A stretch of DNA of 64,000 bases from Delphinapterus leucas (GCF_002288925.2 NW_022098008.1:2921110-2985109); one strand, 5' to 3'; positions 11,596 to 23,731 are shown, counted from the first letter of the stretch. Translations and numbers: made by a program. The notes: generated by a model from the sequence alone, not told the origin.

Positions 11596-12622
11596 TAGAG
11601 AAATAGCTGACTTATTTAGGACTGTGGTGGGAAATATTTGGGATGAACTCTGAATATCTTAGAGTGATAGAAAGTAAGGAAGTGCTCAACACACACACAC
11701 ACGCACGTGTTGCCTGCACTAACATGCACACCCATGTACACATACAATATGGGGGTATGTCAAAGGGGCACAGGAGCTAAGTGAAAGAACTCACAATGAC
11801 TAAAGCCATTTTCTTTTGAGCAACACAAAATAAAGTAGCATTGGATTATTTCCTAAAGTATAAAATGAATATTCATGATCCCATAATGATATAAATAATT
11901 TATTCAATAAGTAAATAAAGGAGGAAAATAGACCAATATCCAATACAGAAATACTACAGGTAATTTCTGTAGCTACTCTACTCTCTGGAACTGGAGCATA
12001 ACTCCTTCCACCTTAAGTGTGGGCCCTGCAAAGCAATTTCCTTCCAAAGGGTACAGTAAGCAGGGGGGTAACCTTGCAGTGGAGAAAATACAAATGCTAC
12101 CTCAGCCAGGTAATGAAGGTAAACACCAGCAGTGATAAGTCATGTTGAAGGCATGGACTGTTGATATGATGTGTTGAGAAAGGTAGCTACCTCTGAGGTC
12201 TCCTTGATAACCCATAGCCCAGCCTAATCATGAGAAAACACCAGACAAATCTCACAGGAGGGACATTCTACAAACTACCTGATTGTACCCCTCAAAACTG
12301 TAGAGGTCATCATAAACAAGGGGAGTCTGAGATCTGTCACAGCCAAGAGGTGCTTAAGGAGACATGATGACTAAATATAAGGTGGTATGCTGGATGAGAT
12401 CCTGGAACAGAAAAAGCATATTAGGAAAAAAATTCAGGATATCTGTATAAACTGTGGACTTTCATTAACAGTAATATATCAATATTTGTTCTTTAATTGT
12501 AGCAAATGTTGCATATGAAGGTAAAATGTTAAATATGGCAGAATATAGGTATGGACATATAACGTGTCTATATCTTTGCTGTTTTTCTGTACATTTAAAA
12601 GTTTTCTTAAATAAAATTCTAT
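11595..12622 (+). mobile_element. Old L1 (L1M class) 3' UTR
   Basis: This segment aligns by eye, in the same order, with 56193-57225 in this window. Shared blocks include TATGTCAAAGGG, AATCATGAGAAAACA, GGGACATTCTA / TGACATTCTA, AAAACTGTAGAGGTCATC, GAGACATGATGACTAAAT and GGAACAGAAAAAGCA. It ends with the polyadenylation-like TTCTTAAATAAAATTC. An ACACACAC run at about 11691-11703 lies inside. It continues directly from the ORF2 fragment and so marks the 3' end of the same internally deleted element. Confidence 0.8.
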
Positions 12623-13735
12623 TTCATAAGACATCTAATTGCTGATTTAATCTTTCTATGAAAGTTAGAGCATCTCCCCTATGAAGACATGCAAGATGAT
12701 GATCATGGTTGGAACTAAAGAGACAGCTGGAAGAAAATAGATTACTTTCAAAATAGATTACTTTCAGCCACCTCCCAGGAGCGTTAATTTGACGGACATT
12801 CTTACTTGGTAAAGATTATCAGTTGAAAACTCACAGGACTTAATTTAACTTGTTGCTGCAAATCCCCACTGCCCTTCATAAGTTGCTGGTGCCGTGGTAT
12901 TGTCTCTATGTAGCTACACCTAAGAAGAGTAAGTCAGGACTAGGCCTCAAGATAAGAGCACTTATGAGTTTGGAAAGTAGTCATAACAGAAAAGACAACA
13001 AGGACAGTCAGCTAATAGCTGGAGCATCAGAGCTCCTCGGGCCAGCTTAAATGTTTCAGAGGGGCCATACCCTTCCTTCCCAGTTACACAAAGAGCCCGT
13101 GTAAATTAGCAAGTTCTGCCAAATGAACTGTTCACCTCCAAAGCACCCGTTTATTTAAACTCAATTACTTACATGACCAGGGCCAGTGATTTATAAAAAG
13201 GAGCCTCTCGTCTCCCGTGACAGGTGTTCTGCCAAAACTCAGCATGAATTTTGTTTTCTTTAAAAACTACCATTTCCATATAATTGGATTAACCCAGCAT
13301 GTGACTATGGCCAGATGTGGAAGTTTCCTAGATTGGGTAGGTCCCTCATATGACTTTTCTGAGGCTTCTCTCATAATCTCCTGAAAGTTTAAATTGAGTC
13401 ATTGGCTAGAAATGACCTTCGAGTGTCCTTAAGACGTTACAATTGGTGGTCAGAAGGAAAAGGACCAAGGGCTCAATTAAAGTTTCAGATGTGTCAGTAG
13501 CCATGGTCAGAGGTCAAGAAACAACGTGTTTATTAATTGCTTGCAGCAACCTTTAATTTTGCTAAGGTGTGTAGGAGGGAAAAGTAATTCTCCAGTAATT
13601 ATGAAATTCACAAAAAGTCCAGTTATTTGAGCTTTCAAGCCTCCTTTAAAAAATATTTCAACTGCTAAAAATCCAGTTTATTTCTTTCTCCAGCAAATTC
13701 CATCTTTATCCTCTAAAGCCTCAGGGCTTCTGCTA
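12623..13735. other. Unassigned single-copy stretch
   Basis: No gene or known repeat was recognised. The 66-codon frame at 12850-13050 has no recognisable domain. Confidence 0.35.
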
Positions 13736-13960
13736 AGCAAATATTTATCAAAATCCTACTATATGTTGCAAACGGGAGGGTTATAAGACGGCCTGCCCTC
13801 TAGAAACTTATTCTAGAGCAGGAAATATAAAAACACACAGGAAATTCAACATGCAAAATTCTGAGAAAAACAGAGGGAAGTATTATTTTAAGTTCAGGGA
13901 AGGGATTAAGGAGCATTTCATGGAAGAAGTGACATTGGAATTGGATTAGACTTCCAAACC
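13736..13960 (+). mobile_element. Ancient interspersed repeat, L2-like (uncertain)
   Basis: The order 'aatatttatcaaaatcctactatatg', then 'ggcctgccctctagaaacttattctag', then 'gggaagggattaagga' and 'catttcatggaagaagtgacattgga' follows a widespread mammalian ancient-repeat pattern. In that pattern a phrase like 'cctgccctcaaggagcttacattctag' is followed by 'ggcttcatggaagaggtgacatttga'. Family assignment is uncertain. Confidence 0.4.
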
Positions 13961-14664
13961 TGAGGAGATCTCTTCATTTTGGAAGGTGGGGGGGCACCCT
14001 TTGGCTTCACAACATTGTTGAGTTTCTCTTTGACTACATTAAATCTGCTGGAACTATGAGAACTAAACCACTTTCTGAATTTCTGTCCAAAGGTGAGATT
14101 AGCATATCCTTCTTGGGATTGAGATTAGAAACCTATGCTGAGTAGGGGCAAGGGACAAGGTTTAATGGATGAAAAAGCTCCATGGGGCATCTGTAAGAGC
14201 ACCCACAGCTTTTTTTTTTTTTTTTTTCTGCAGAAGTGGAGGCTTCTCTTCTTGAATGTTCAAAACATACGATTTTCCATCATAACACATTTGGAACTAC
14301 TCCCTGGCCCACCCAGTGGGGTTCCAACTTTGATGTCCCTAAGTACCCACACACACCCTTTGGAGATCCTTCCTCAAAGGTACCTGGATCAGGTACCCTC
14401 CTGAGGATGATTCCCAGCTGACTTTCTAGCACCTCCCATGCCTGACTGCTTTTATTTTTTTTAAGTGTCATCTTTAGAAGGGCTATGGCAACCAAGTTTT
14501 GGTCAGCAGCCCCTCTTCATGTGGGTGACCTTAAGTTCTGTCCATGGAGAGACATCATTTTGCCATAAAGGGCAGGCCCTTTCCTGATTCCTAGTTGTCC
14601 TCTCTGTGATTGACCTCTTTTCCCATTTCTTTTCCTTGAAAAACTTTCAGGCATGCTATTGAGA
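13961..14664. other. Unassigned stretch with a T run
   Basis: No gene. A run of about 18 T lies at 14211-14228 followed by CTGCAG. It resembles a splice acceptor by chance, but no coding exon is visible after it. Confidence 0.35.
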
Positions 14665-14840
14665 CCCGGCTTCTCTGCTTAGTCATTCTGTGATCCTGGG
14701 CATGTTATTTAATTCTCTAAACCTCAGTTTCTTCTTCCGTAATATGGCAACAATAATAGCTCCTGACTCACAGTATTACAGTAGGAATTCAGTGAGAGTC
14801 CTCTTTTTTGTGAAATGCACCTTGTAAAACATTAAATGCC
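14665..14840 (+). mobile_element. MIR SINE
   Basis: Characteristic MIR order: CTGTGATCCTGGGCATGTTA, AATTCTCTAAACCTCAG, TTTCTTCTTCCGTAATATGG, CAACAATAATAGCTCCT, ending near CACCTTGTAAAACATTAAATG. Divergence is typical of this ancient family. Confidence 0.85.
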
Positions 14841-15014
14841 ATGCTGGTCTGGGTTGTAGCTCCATGGAGGCCTATGTGGAGACATGTGGACCATCTCAAA
14901 TAAAGGTAAGATGCTTCTACTTCCAGTCAATTAATACACCTGCCAAATGTGTTTGAGGCATTAAACATGGTGCAGACATATTATCGCTTTATTTAATTTA
15001 AATAGAAACTAGCT

Positions 15015-16015
15015 TATTTATTTATTTTTAATTTCTTTAGGTAACCATGAATATGTATATAACATATATATATATTCTTTTTCAGATTATTTTCCCTTGT
15101 AGGTTATTACAAAGTATTGAGTATATTTCCCTGTGCTGTACAGTAGGTCCTCTCTTTGTTATCTATTTTTTACATAGTAGTGTGTATCGGTTCATCCCAA
15201 ACTCCTAATTTATCCCCCCCTGCCACTTCCCCTTTGGTAACTACAAGTTTGTTTTCTATGTCTGTGGATCTATCTCTGTTTTGTACATAAGTTAATTTGT
15301 ATCTTTTTCTTTGATTCCACATATAAGTGATATGATATTTGTCTTTGTCTGTCTTACTTAGTATGATAATCTCTAGGTCCATCCATGTTGCTGCAAATGG
15401 CATTATTTCATTTTTCATGGCTGAGTAGTATTCCATTGTATGTATATGTGTGTGTGTATACACACACCACATCTTTATTCATTCATCTGTCAATAAACAT
15501 TTAGGTTGCTTCCATGTCTTTGCCATTGTAAATAGTGCTGCAATGAACATTAGGGTTCATGTATCTTTTCGAATTATGGTTCTCTCCAGATTTATGCCCA
15601 AGAGTGGGATTGCAGGATCATTTGGTAGCTTTCTTGTTAGTTTTTAAAGAATCTCCATACAGTTCTCCATAGTGGATGCACCAAATTTAATTCCCATCAA
15701 CAATATAGGAGGGTTCCCTTTTCTCCACACTCTCTCCACCATTTGTTACTTGTAGACTTTTTGGTGATGGCCATTTTGACTGGTGTGAGGTGATATCTCA
15801 TTGTAGTTTTGATTTGCATTGCTTTAATAATTAACGATGTTGAGCATTTTTTCATGTGCTTTTTGGCCACCTGTATGCCTTATTTGGAGAAATGTCTATT
15901 TAGGTCTTCTGTCCATTTTTTGATTGGGTTGTTTGCTTGTTTGTTTGATATTGAGCTGTAAGAGCTATTTGTATATTTTAGAGATTAATCCCTTGTCAGT
16001 TGCATCGTCTATAAT
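15015..16015 (-). mobile_element. L1 LINE 3' fragment, about 1 kb
   Basis: This is the reverse complement of the ORF2 C-terminal third plus 3' UTR. The minus-strand frame 15170-15472 includes TMEYYSAMKNEIMPF and ATWMDLEI, the classic L1 ORF2 end. Further 5' in the element the plus strand contains CATTTTGACTGGTGTGAGGT and TTCTGTCCATTTTTTGATTG, complements of the ORF2 C-terminal coding region. A TGTGTGTGTATACACACACC patch lies at about 15448-15467. The element is 5'-truncated and has stops. It belongs to a different, older 3' UTR type than the copies at 540 and 5764. Confidence 0.9.
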
Positions 16016-17985
16016 TTATACAGACACTAGTGTATCTAAGTGGTACTAAAATAATCACCATAAGAATAAAGTTGTAGAGATTTATAGTAACGTTATCAAT
16101 TGTTAATCTATATCCCAAAGTAGCTGAGGGTCAGATTAAATTAATTTCACAAGCTAGAGTTTAACGTATGCAGAATTTGAACAAAGAACAATCAACTTTC
16201 CTAAGATGAGGTAAGTGTTTATCAACGGGGCATGAAATCGATTGAAGTGAGAAGACTGAAAATATTTTGGCTGACACAGCCAGATGGATGATTTGAAAGA
16301 AAGTCAGGACATGGGGCTAGTCTGAGGATATTTGGGAACTGCTATGACTTTAAGAGAATATAGTTTAATTTATTTTTCTTTATTTTTGGAAAGAAAGCTT
16401 TAGCAAGCCCAAAACCTTGACATGTGACTTTTTACCCATCCATTGATGAGGCTAAAAACTATGTAATTTGAAGAAGGACAAACTTTTCATGAGATAATTT
16501 AAAAGAGATTTCAGCAATCTCTGCCAAAAAGCAAGACAAAACAAACAAAACCTTATAGAAGCCCAGATTACTGTAGACATAGTCAAACAGACATCAACAT
16601 TGGAAAAAAAAAGAAAAGCATGAAATTACTATCGGACCAGTCACTCCTGTTTCACTGTTAATATGAAAGACTCATCCAACAGTTAGTTTCAATTCAGTAA
16701 AATGGTAGCAAATCCAGGATGAGCGGGTTTAGAGTGGCTAACAGCTCTGGAACCGAATTCACCCCAGAGATCCTAAGTAGGAAGGGACAGGAGAGGTCAG
16801 TATGGTCAGATGCTGTAGGCAGACCATGACCAGGAAGTGGAGGACTTTCAAAACAATCAATAAACAGTCTGGCAAATAGTTCCTTATCTGAGACACAGAG
16901 AAGATCTTTAGAAGAGCTCATGGTTCCCCATTGGTCCCAGTTCCTCAGCACCCACCTCCAGCTCCAGCCTCGCCCTCCCCTTCCCCACTCCGTTCCTGGT
17001 CCAGACACACAAAACGGCTTTTCATCCCAGCCTTAACTCTGTGCCTTGGGATGTGCTCCTGGCCCCCTCTTCAACCACCACTTGGAAGCCACCTCCTCCA
17101 GAAACCCTTCCCAGGGCATTTTAGGCTGGATTTTCCACTCTTCCTATTTGAATATCACCTACCAGCTGGATTCATGGTTTTCTTAATTGGCTCTCCAGAT
17201 ACAACCAGAACCAGGAGGGCAGGGCCCATCCATCCCCATAGCAGAAGTAAAACCAACATTTCTTGTATGACTGACTGACTGTTAGGGTTACCATGTTGCA
17301 GGTGTAGATTTGCTACTTTAAAGTCACACACTCTCTGGCCTTGGGCTGGATTTCCTTCCCACCCATGTGACTGGCTTAGGCCTGTCCCGCTAATGCCCTA
17401 GGAGACGCACATCTTCTAGAAGCCAAAATTATACACATTCAAGGACTCTGGAAGCTGGCGTGCACACAACTGTTGCAGGCACATCTGGCATTTTTCAAGC
17501 TGACTCTTCTTTTCCTGACGTTTTTAGTTGGGTTGAGAATATTCAGATTCCAGAGGAGCTGTCAACAGGCCTGTCACATTCATCTTCAGATGACATCTGC
17601 TGAGAATTTTTCAATAACATAATGTGTATAAAGCATGTGAAGAGGGGAGTGGCAGTGGGATTGTGACATCAAGGGGAGACTGCTGCACAGAAAGTTTTGA
17701 TTTGGGAATTCTGCCTGATGTGGTTTGTGTCCCCTGAAGAGAGGGCAAAACTCACACCATGTCCTCATGAGCCAGATGCAGATGCCCGGGTGGCACGGGG
17801 AGAGCCTGGCTGTCCTTGTGAGGTGGCTGGCACACCAGGCACAGGGGGTCGGTGAAGGAAGCGATTCCTGTTTGGGTGCATCTGTTTCCTCATTCTTACT
17901 TCTCAGTGCTTCATTTATGAGTCATAATATTACTTACTTTGGAAGTTTTTGGGAATTTTTGAGTTCCCCAAAACAACTTGCTGAG
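16016..17985. other. Unassigned stretch with a possible MaLR fragment
   Basis: No gene. Around 17330-17420 the words CCCATGTGACTGGCTTAGGCC and CCGCTAATGCCCTAGGAGACG resemble the MaLR LTR segment 'catgtgacttgctttggcc', so a decayed plus-strand LTR fragment is possible. Bases 16900-17270 are pyrimidine-rich with several chance open frames. Confidence 0.3.
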
Positions 17986-17989
17986 TCAT

Positions 17990-18365
17990 CAAAACAAACA
18001 ACAATATTTTTTCACCCAGCCCTTAAAATATATAATCTGGGTCTCTCTGACTACAAAGATGCTGGGTTTCACAATGGATATTGTGACCAAACTTTAGTCA
18101 GGCTCCTCTGAGCCAACTTCACCATGAGTTTTCCATCTTGGGCCTGTCCTTGCCAGGCCTACACAGTCCAGTTGTCACAGAAATCCTCCCAGTCTTTCTA
18201 AGAATCCCCCTACATTTGATATCTCTTCATAGTAACTTTCTATTCAATGACCCTCTTATTCTGCTTGTTGGCTGTAAATCTCACCTGTCTTCTTTGTATT
18301 CAGAGCTGAGCTCCATCTCTCTTTCTATTGCAATAGCCTTAAATAAAGTCTTCCTGGTAAGGAAT
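17990..18365 (+). mobile_element. Endogenous retrovirus LTR-like element
   Basis: The 3' half has the layout of an ERV LTR: CTTTAGTCAGGCTCCTCTGA, TTGTTGGCTGTAAATCTCACC, TTGTATTCAGAGCTGAGCTC, CATCTCTCTTTCTATTGCAA, then AATAAA at 18342-18347 and GTCTTCCTGG. This suits a U3-R-U5 structure with a functional-looking poly(A) signal. No internal retroviral sequence was recognised on either side, so it would be a solo LTR. The family was not named, and the 5' edge is uncertain. Confidence 0.5.
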
Positions 18366-18936
18366 TAATAAATATCAAGGTAAGTTTTTTCTTTAACAAT
18401 ATGTACTTAAGGTTATTTCCTACCTTCCTCACAGATGGCTCTTCTAGGTTTTGCCTTCGTCTGGAACATTCTCCGCTTGTCCCAGTGACCTCACTACCAA
18501 ACCCATTCAACCACACACATCTGACTTCAAGGACAGACTTTTTCCATATTATTTTTTCCTAACGTTGCTGTTTCAGCTCCTGGGTGCAAACTTAAGCATA
18601 CATTTAAAGGGGATACAGTTTTCATAGTAAGTCTCTGGTCTTTTTCTAAATCAGAGAATTTGGTGGGAAATAGTATGTCAAATGATCTCACTTTACACAG
18701 GAGGAAAAAAAAGCTTTACTGAGTATGTGGAGATTCAGTGTTTAGGAATAATTACGTGTAGCATGTTACTTCTTCCACCTTCTGTTTAAAGGACTCCTTT
18801 CCAGTTACAATAGGATGCCAAGCTAATTTATTATGTAAATGCAAAAATGTATTTTACCTTTTATTTTTGTATTTTTCAGAAAGTAATTTTAAAAGATATT
18901 TCAGGACAATACAAAATACTTGTGTAAGGTGGTCCT
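18366..18936. other. Unassigned single-copy stretch
   Basis: No gene or repeat was recognised. Composition is AT-rich. Confidence 0.35.
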
Positions 18937-18970
18937 ACACACACACACCACCACCACCACCATCACCACC
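18937..18970. repeat. Compound (AC)n(CAC)n microsatellite
   Basis: A short AC dinucleotide run passes into CAC trinucleotides with one TCA interruption. Confidence 0.95.
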
Positions 18971-19757
18971 AAATACTCCTTCCCAAAATAAATCTTTTGT
19001 TCCAATTTCTATAAGGAAATTATTTATAATAGAGAAGGAAGCTTTTACTTTTGCTTAGGATTTTCTTAAATCGGAGGCACCATGTGGTAGTTAATACTCC
19101 CTACATTGTTTTTAAGAGCAAAATGTAGAAAATGTAGAATTAGAAATATAAAGCAAAAACTCAGAATTATACCAGAGTTGAAGCATCAATCAAAAACATC
19201 TCTTGAGAGAGATGGTACTACTCTTGTGAAGGTTGTAGTGAAATTTCCTAGAACTCTATTAAACTAACCCGAGAGCTCTTAAATAAACAGATTGCTAAAT
19301 TACTACCCTTGAAAGTCCTGATTGAATGGGAAGTACATTTTTAAAGTAAAGTTCTCTAATGATTCTCATCATGGGACAACGTTGACAGCTAATGAACTGA
19401 ACAAGGTCATGACTAGACCACAAAACCACGTCCACACTTAAGGATACCTTGCCATTTTGTTTCTAATAAACTTGAATGCAAGTCTGAATTATGAAATATT
19501 GGTCATTTACAGTTTTTAGGTATGTTAGAGATGTTAAAAACAGTACAAACCAATGATTTTCAAGCTATGCTTTACTCCAGAGAATAGGAGCTGGGGTAAA
19601 GATGTGCAAAGGTGAGAGAAGCAATGGGGAAGGATGAGTCAGAATCCACACACAAAAGAGAAAATCCTCAGTTACTTATTTTTATAGTGTTCTTCCACAA
19701 ACTTCTCTTTAAATAAAAGGTTTCCCTGCTTTAAAAAATGTTTGAAAGCAATGATAA
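18971..19757. other. Unassigned AT-rich stretch
   Basis: Nothing recognisable was found on either strand. Confidence 0.35.
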
Positions 19758-19898
19758 TACAAGTGTTTCTCAAATTATGTTGAACTGCAGGTTCCGATTC
19801 AGTGGGTCTAGTTTTGGATGGATATTTGCATTTCTCACAAGCTCCCAGGTAATGTTGCTGCTGATGATGTAAGGACCACAGTTTGACTAGCTGGGATC
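19758..19898 (+). mobile_element. hAT-Charlie MITE remnant, MER20-like
   Basis: The order GTGTTTCTCAAATTATG, TCCGATTCAGTGGGTCTAG, ATTTGCATTTCTCACAAGC, TCCCAGGTAATGTTGCTGCT, then AAGGACCACAGTTTGACTAG matches the mammal-wide non-autonomous hAT element that begins 'ggtttctcaaactt' and ends 'ggaccacactttgagtag'. It is short, carries no protein, and is long inactive. Name assignment is from memory. Confidence 0.65.
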
Positions 19899-19902
19899 TA
19901 GA

Positions 19903-20210
19903 CCAACGTTGTCCAGCAGAATATAATGTCAGACACATAAGATACTTAAAAATGCTTTTGTAATCCCATTAAACAAGTAAAAGATGAAATTATTTTGATA
20001 GACTTCATGCAATCCAATATAGCTCACATTCTATCAATTCAATATGTAATCATTATAAAAATGTACCAGCAAGATATTTTCGTTTTGTGTATGCTGAATC
20101 TTTGAATTCTGGTAGATATTTCACAGTTCAGGTGCGTCTCAGTTTGGATTAGCTACATTTTAAGTGTTCAAGTGCCACACGTTCTACAATCTTGGAAAGG
20201 GTGGCTCTAG
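19903..20210 (+). mobile_element. Non-autonomous DNA transposon remnant (hAT-type MER element)
   Basis: Words GTTGTCCAGCAGAATATAATG, TCACACATAAG-type flank, CAATCCAATATAGCTC, TCAATATGTAATCATTATAA and TTAGCTACATTTTAAGTG follow a common mammalian element. That element runs from 'ctgtccaatagaaatataatg' to 'agccacatttcaagtgctcaatagccacatg'. I cannot name the family with certainty. It starts within a few bases of the MER20-like element upstream. Confidence 0.6.
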
Positions 20211-21756
20211 ATCAAAGACTGATCCAAGGTTCCAATGCTTTTCAAAAGCATCCCAGTAAGGTATGGTCAACCACTCCCCAAACATTTCAAATATCACAAA
20301 CCTATTGCCTTCTAAAGTTATCAATTTATCTTCAGTCAGCTTTCCTCCTCCACCCACCCTGTCCCCATTTAGGTTAAAATTCCTCTTGTAGCTTCTGTTC
20401 ATTGCTTCCAATCTTAATTCTTCAAGATGTATAGAATTAAGCTAATCTATTTTTAACATCAAGTATTTTCAAATATTGGGGATTTTTTTTTCAGACATTC
20501 TCTTAAGCTACATAGGTCTAATTTATTTCTTCTGACCTGTTTTTGAGGGTTTTTTGTCCAAACATTTTTTCTCTGGATGTCATTTTGCTTTAGCCCTTTT
20601 AAATGCAGAGCAGGGGGACAAGAGTGACATTCTAGCTATAAGCTAGCTAGGGCAGCCCTCGTTTTAGGAGTTACTCTGTTAATTCAGTGGGGGGCAGCTC
20701 AGCACCTCTCAGAGAAATGCCCACCCCCACCCCCCAGAAGCAACCTACCTCCCCAAGTTAGGAGCTCCTTGAGCCCCATCATCTAAAAGACTGCTGGGAT
20801 TATACGGGCTTCATCTACTTTTGGCAAGTGCTATTGTGTTACATTCAGATCATTGTCTCTGCTAGAAAGACATATTTGATGCTAGAGCCATCATCCAGGG
20901 AAATTATTATTACTTCAAGCTTTAAGCCATGCCAAAAAAATCAGGGCAGCTTGAACTCAATACCCACATCCAAGTGATGGCAAATTCCAGCTTGAACTTG
21001 AGCCAAGGGGAACATCCTTGGGGAACTGTTTTGAACTAGTGAGGAATCTAAATTGAATTATCGTGGCTATGTTTCTCTCTCCTGTCCAGGAAGAAGGTAA
21101 TATTTGCAATTGCTTTGCTGACACTGGCACTCAACTCTATCTGTTATATTCCTCATCTAGAAATCAGTAATCTTGGTCCCCAAAGAAAATGAAGTTCTCT
21201 TACGTTCTTGATGAGCCTGGCTTGACTCCAGGGGTAGCTGCTCCTTTTCCCTGTGCTTCTGGGTCATCCCTGTCCACTTCTTGGTCTTGGGTTGATGTCT
21301 AGTTCTCTGCACTACTATTGCCAAATCTGCCTTTCTCTTGTGTAGCATCGTAACTGCACCTGATCAGGTGTCCCCCTTACCTTGTGCTGTTCTGTGGCTG
21401 CTTAGTATCATTTGGAGTTAAGCAATGATGTCCTTCCCATCTTGTCTCAGCATCCCAGGATGTAATCAGCCCAGGCCCAGGGCTGAGAACTCACTTACAG
21501 TCTGAATGTTACCCTCTTTCAATCTATTTATCTAATTTGAACTTAATTTCTTGTTCCAATACTTAGTTACTTTGCATCTTCTTGTCCAAAGTATCTTGGA
21601 CATCAACAAAGAGTGTGGGGTAGATTAGAAGCCGAGGAATTCTGTGTCTCTCAATTATCTCTACAGTATTTATACAATTGTCATGTTATCAATATCAAGC
21701 CATGGCTGGAAGTTCTTATCTTTCCACCACTTTCTTGGTCCTACTTGCTGTTCTGT
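20211..21756. other. Unassigned single-copy stretch
   Basis: No gene was recognised. CTAGCTATAAGCTAGCTAG at 20632-20650 is a short near-perfect palindrome. Bases 20720-20740 are C-rich. The minus-strand frame at 21157-21348 has no recognisable domain. Confidence 0.35.
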
Positions 21757-21880
21757 GGATCCATTCAATAACTATTTTACTGAGTGGCTTCTACATGCGA
21801 GGAAACCTCCTAGGCACGGAGACAAAGTGAAAAATAACAACAATGTCACTGACGCCAAGATCTTAGATTGCATTGGAGGG
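21757..21880 (+). mobile_element. Ancient L2/MIR3-type repeat fragment (uncertain)
   Basis: The order CCATTCAATAACTATTTTACTGAG, TTCTACATGCGAGGAAACC, CTAGGCACGGAGACAAAGTG follows a very common ancient-repeat sentence: 'ttcattcaacaaatatttattgagcacctactatgtgccaggcactg...'. Highly diverged. Confidence 0.45.
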
Positions 21881-22490
21881 TCAGCCACATGAAAGCTGGA
21901 GCCAGGCTCCAGGGGTTGTCAGGGTCGGGTCGAGGACCCTAAAGATGGCTGGATAATTATTGCAGAAACCAGGAGATTTATATGTTAATGGGAGGCCTGG
22001 ATGGAAGGAAAACATTGTTGTTTTTTTGTCATTTTATTTCTTTGGGTCTATTGAGATCTAGGTTCCTTTAGGTCTAGAACATAGATTACCTGAAATAACC
22101 AGTTTTATGATTTTAACCTTGAACTCCTTCAACGAGTATAACACTTTAGGCAAGATTTGAATTTGAAGTTTGGAAATGGTTACTGTTTGTTTTGCAGACA
22201 TCATATATAATGAAATAATATTTTCATAAATTTATTTTCTGACTTTGAGATCCACAGTAAAATGTAATATAAAGTCAAAGAATGATGTGACAGCCATCAA
22301 AAGTCCTGTTTAACAATATGTACTTTTTTCTCACTGATATTTTTTTTTAGCATTTATAGAAAAAGCATTCTTAAAACAGAGTTGAAAGCATAGAATTTTC
22401 AAATGTCCAAAATAGTTAATCTTTATGGTTTTTTATTCATTAAAACATTTCCTGAAAATTTTGTGACTGTATGACTTCAAGTTATGTACT
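21881..22490. other. Unassigned AT-rich stretch
   Basis: Nothing recognisable. It ends at the target-site duplication of the SINE that follows. Confidence 0.35.
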
Positions 22491-22503
22491 AGTTTGTAGT
22501 TTT

Positions 22504-22712
22504 TTTTTTTTTTCTCTCTGCAGTACGCGGGCCTCTCACTGCTGCGGCCTCTCCCGTTGCGGAGCACAGGCTCCGGACGCGCAGGCCCAGCGGCCACGGC
22601 TCACAGGCCCAGCCGCTTCGCGGCACGTGAGATCCTCCCGGACCAGGGCATGAATCCGCGTCCCCTGCATCGTCAAGCGGACTCCCAACCACTGCGCCAC
22701 CAGGGAAGCCCC
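22504..22712 (-). mobile_element. CHR-type tRNA-derived SINE
   Basis: The reverse complement starts GGGGCTTCCCTGGTGGCGCAGTGG, retains the tRNA-like head and CpG-rich body, and has its tail at the T run 22499-22514. The direct repeat AGTTTGTAGTTTT at 22491-22503 and 22713-22725 is the target-site duplication. Several CpGs are preserved (GTACGCGGGCC, GGACGCGCAGG), so it is among the less decayed copies here. Confidence 0.95.
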
Positions 22713-22725
22713 AGTTTGTAGTTTT

Positions 22726-23731
22726 ATTCATTCAATTTTATAAAGCATAATAGCATATAATTCAAGGTATCACACAATCACTCAGTTAATAACTAATAGG
22801 CCAATATCAGTCACAAAGCAATAACACCTGCTGCGCCTTTCCTCAAATGATGGAAGCGAAAACCTTATGGCATATTAACATTATTCTTTTGGGTATTAGG
22901 AAATGTTGAATTGATCAAAGAAAAGGGAAATACCTAATGATTCTCTTTAAAAATAATTATCTTGCATTCTGTAAGTGTGAAAAGTTTTACTTTTAAAGAA
23001 ACATTTGACCTTTCAAAAAACACAGAGCATCCTATACTCATGGTTATGACACAGAGAAGCAGCATTACATGGCCTGCAGACAAATACTTAAATATTCAGT
23101 TTATATAAAGCACTGCAATCCCAAACTGGACCCCATAACATTGTTCACTGCAAAGTGATGTCCACACAGGGGCACAGGGAAGAGGGGTGGGTCCCCCTGC
23201 CCTCCAGAGAGACTCCAGGATGCCAGGGCGGTGAGGAGAGGACCAAACTTCACCAAGGTGCATGCTAGCAGCATTCCTGCCTCCCGTCTATCTTCATGAC
23301 CACAGGAGTCCGAGCAGCACCTTCTCCTATGGCTGCAGAGAAGCAAAGTAGTGGGATGGAGAAAATGTAAAGAAAATAATACCTACTTTGGAACGTAAGC
23401 ACATTTAGAACAAACTCATAGCTCCAGGCTTAATTAATATAAATGAGATTCCCATGTGCATGTGATTTCTACACAATTTTTGAACACTTGAAAGTATAAG
23501 TGTGTGTTTAGTTGTATAGATCATTGCCTTCTGTCCAGGATGCTTTAACATGCTCGTTTGCTGTGAGAAGCTTGATATAAAACATGTCACTCTCCAGAAC
23601 ATAGTGTTTCTGTGGCCAGGAATAATGAACCCCACGTCTATAGAAAATAACTCTGGCTTGTCTGCATGACTCTGTATTCTGCAAGTGCCTAGTGCATTAG
23701 TGTGAAAATATGCCCAGCTCAGTGTTATCAG
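22726..23731. other. Unassigned single-copy stretch
   Basis: No gene or repeat was recognised. Chance minus-strand open frames at 23101-23346 and 23405-23635 have no domain. Confidence 0.35.

Noticed and set aside
14208..14240. Polypyrimidine tract followed by CTGCAG, like a splice acceptor
   Set aside because: No coding exon or donor follows that I can support.
20632..20650. Short palindrome CTAGCTATAAGCTAGCTAG
   Set aside because: Too short and imperfect to call a functional hairpin. Such palindromes occur by chance in AT-rich DNA.
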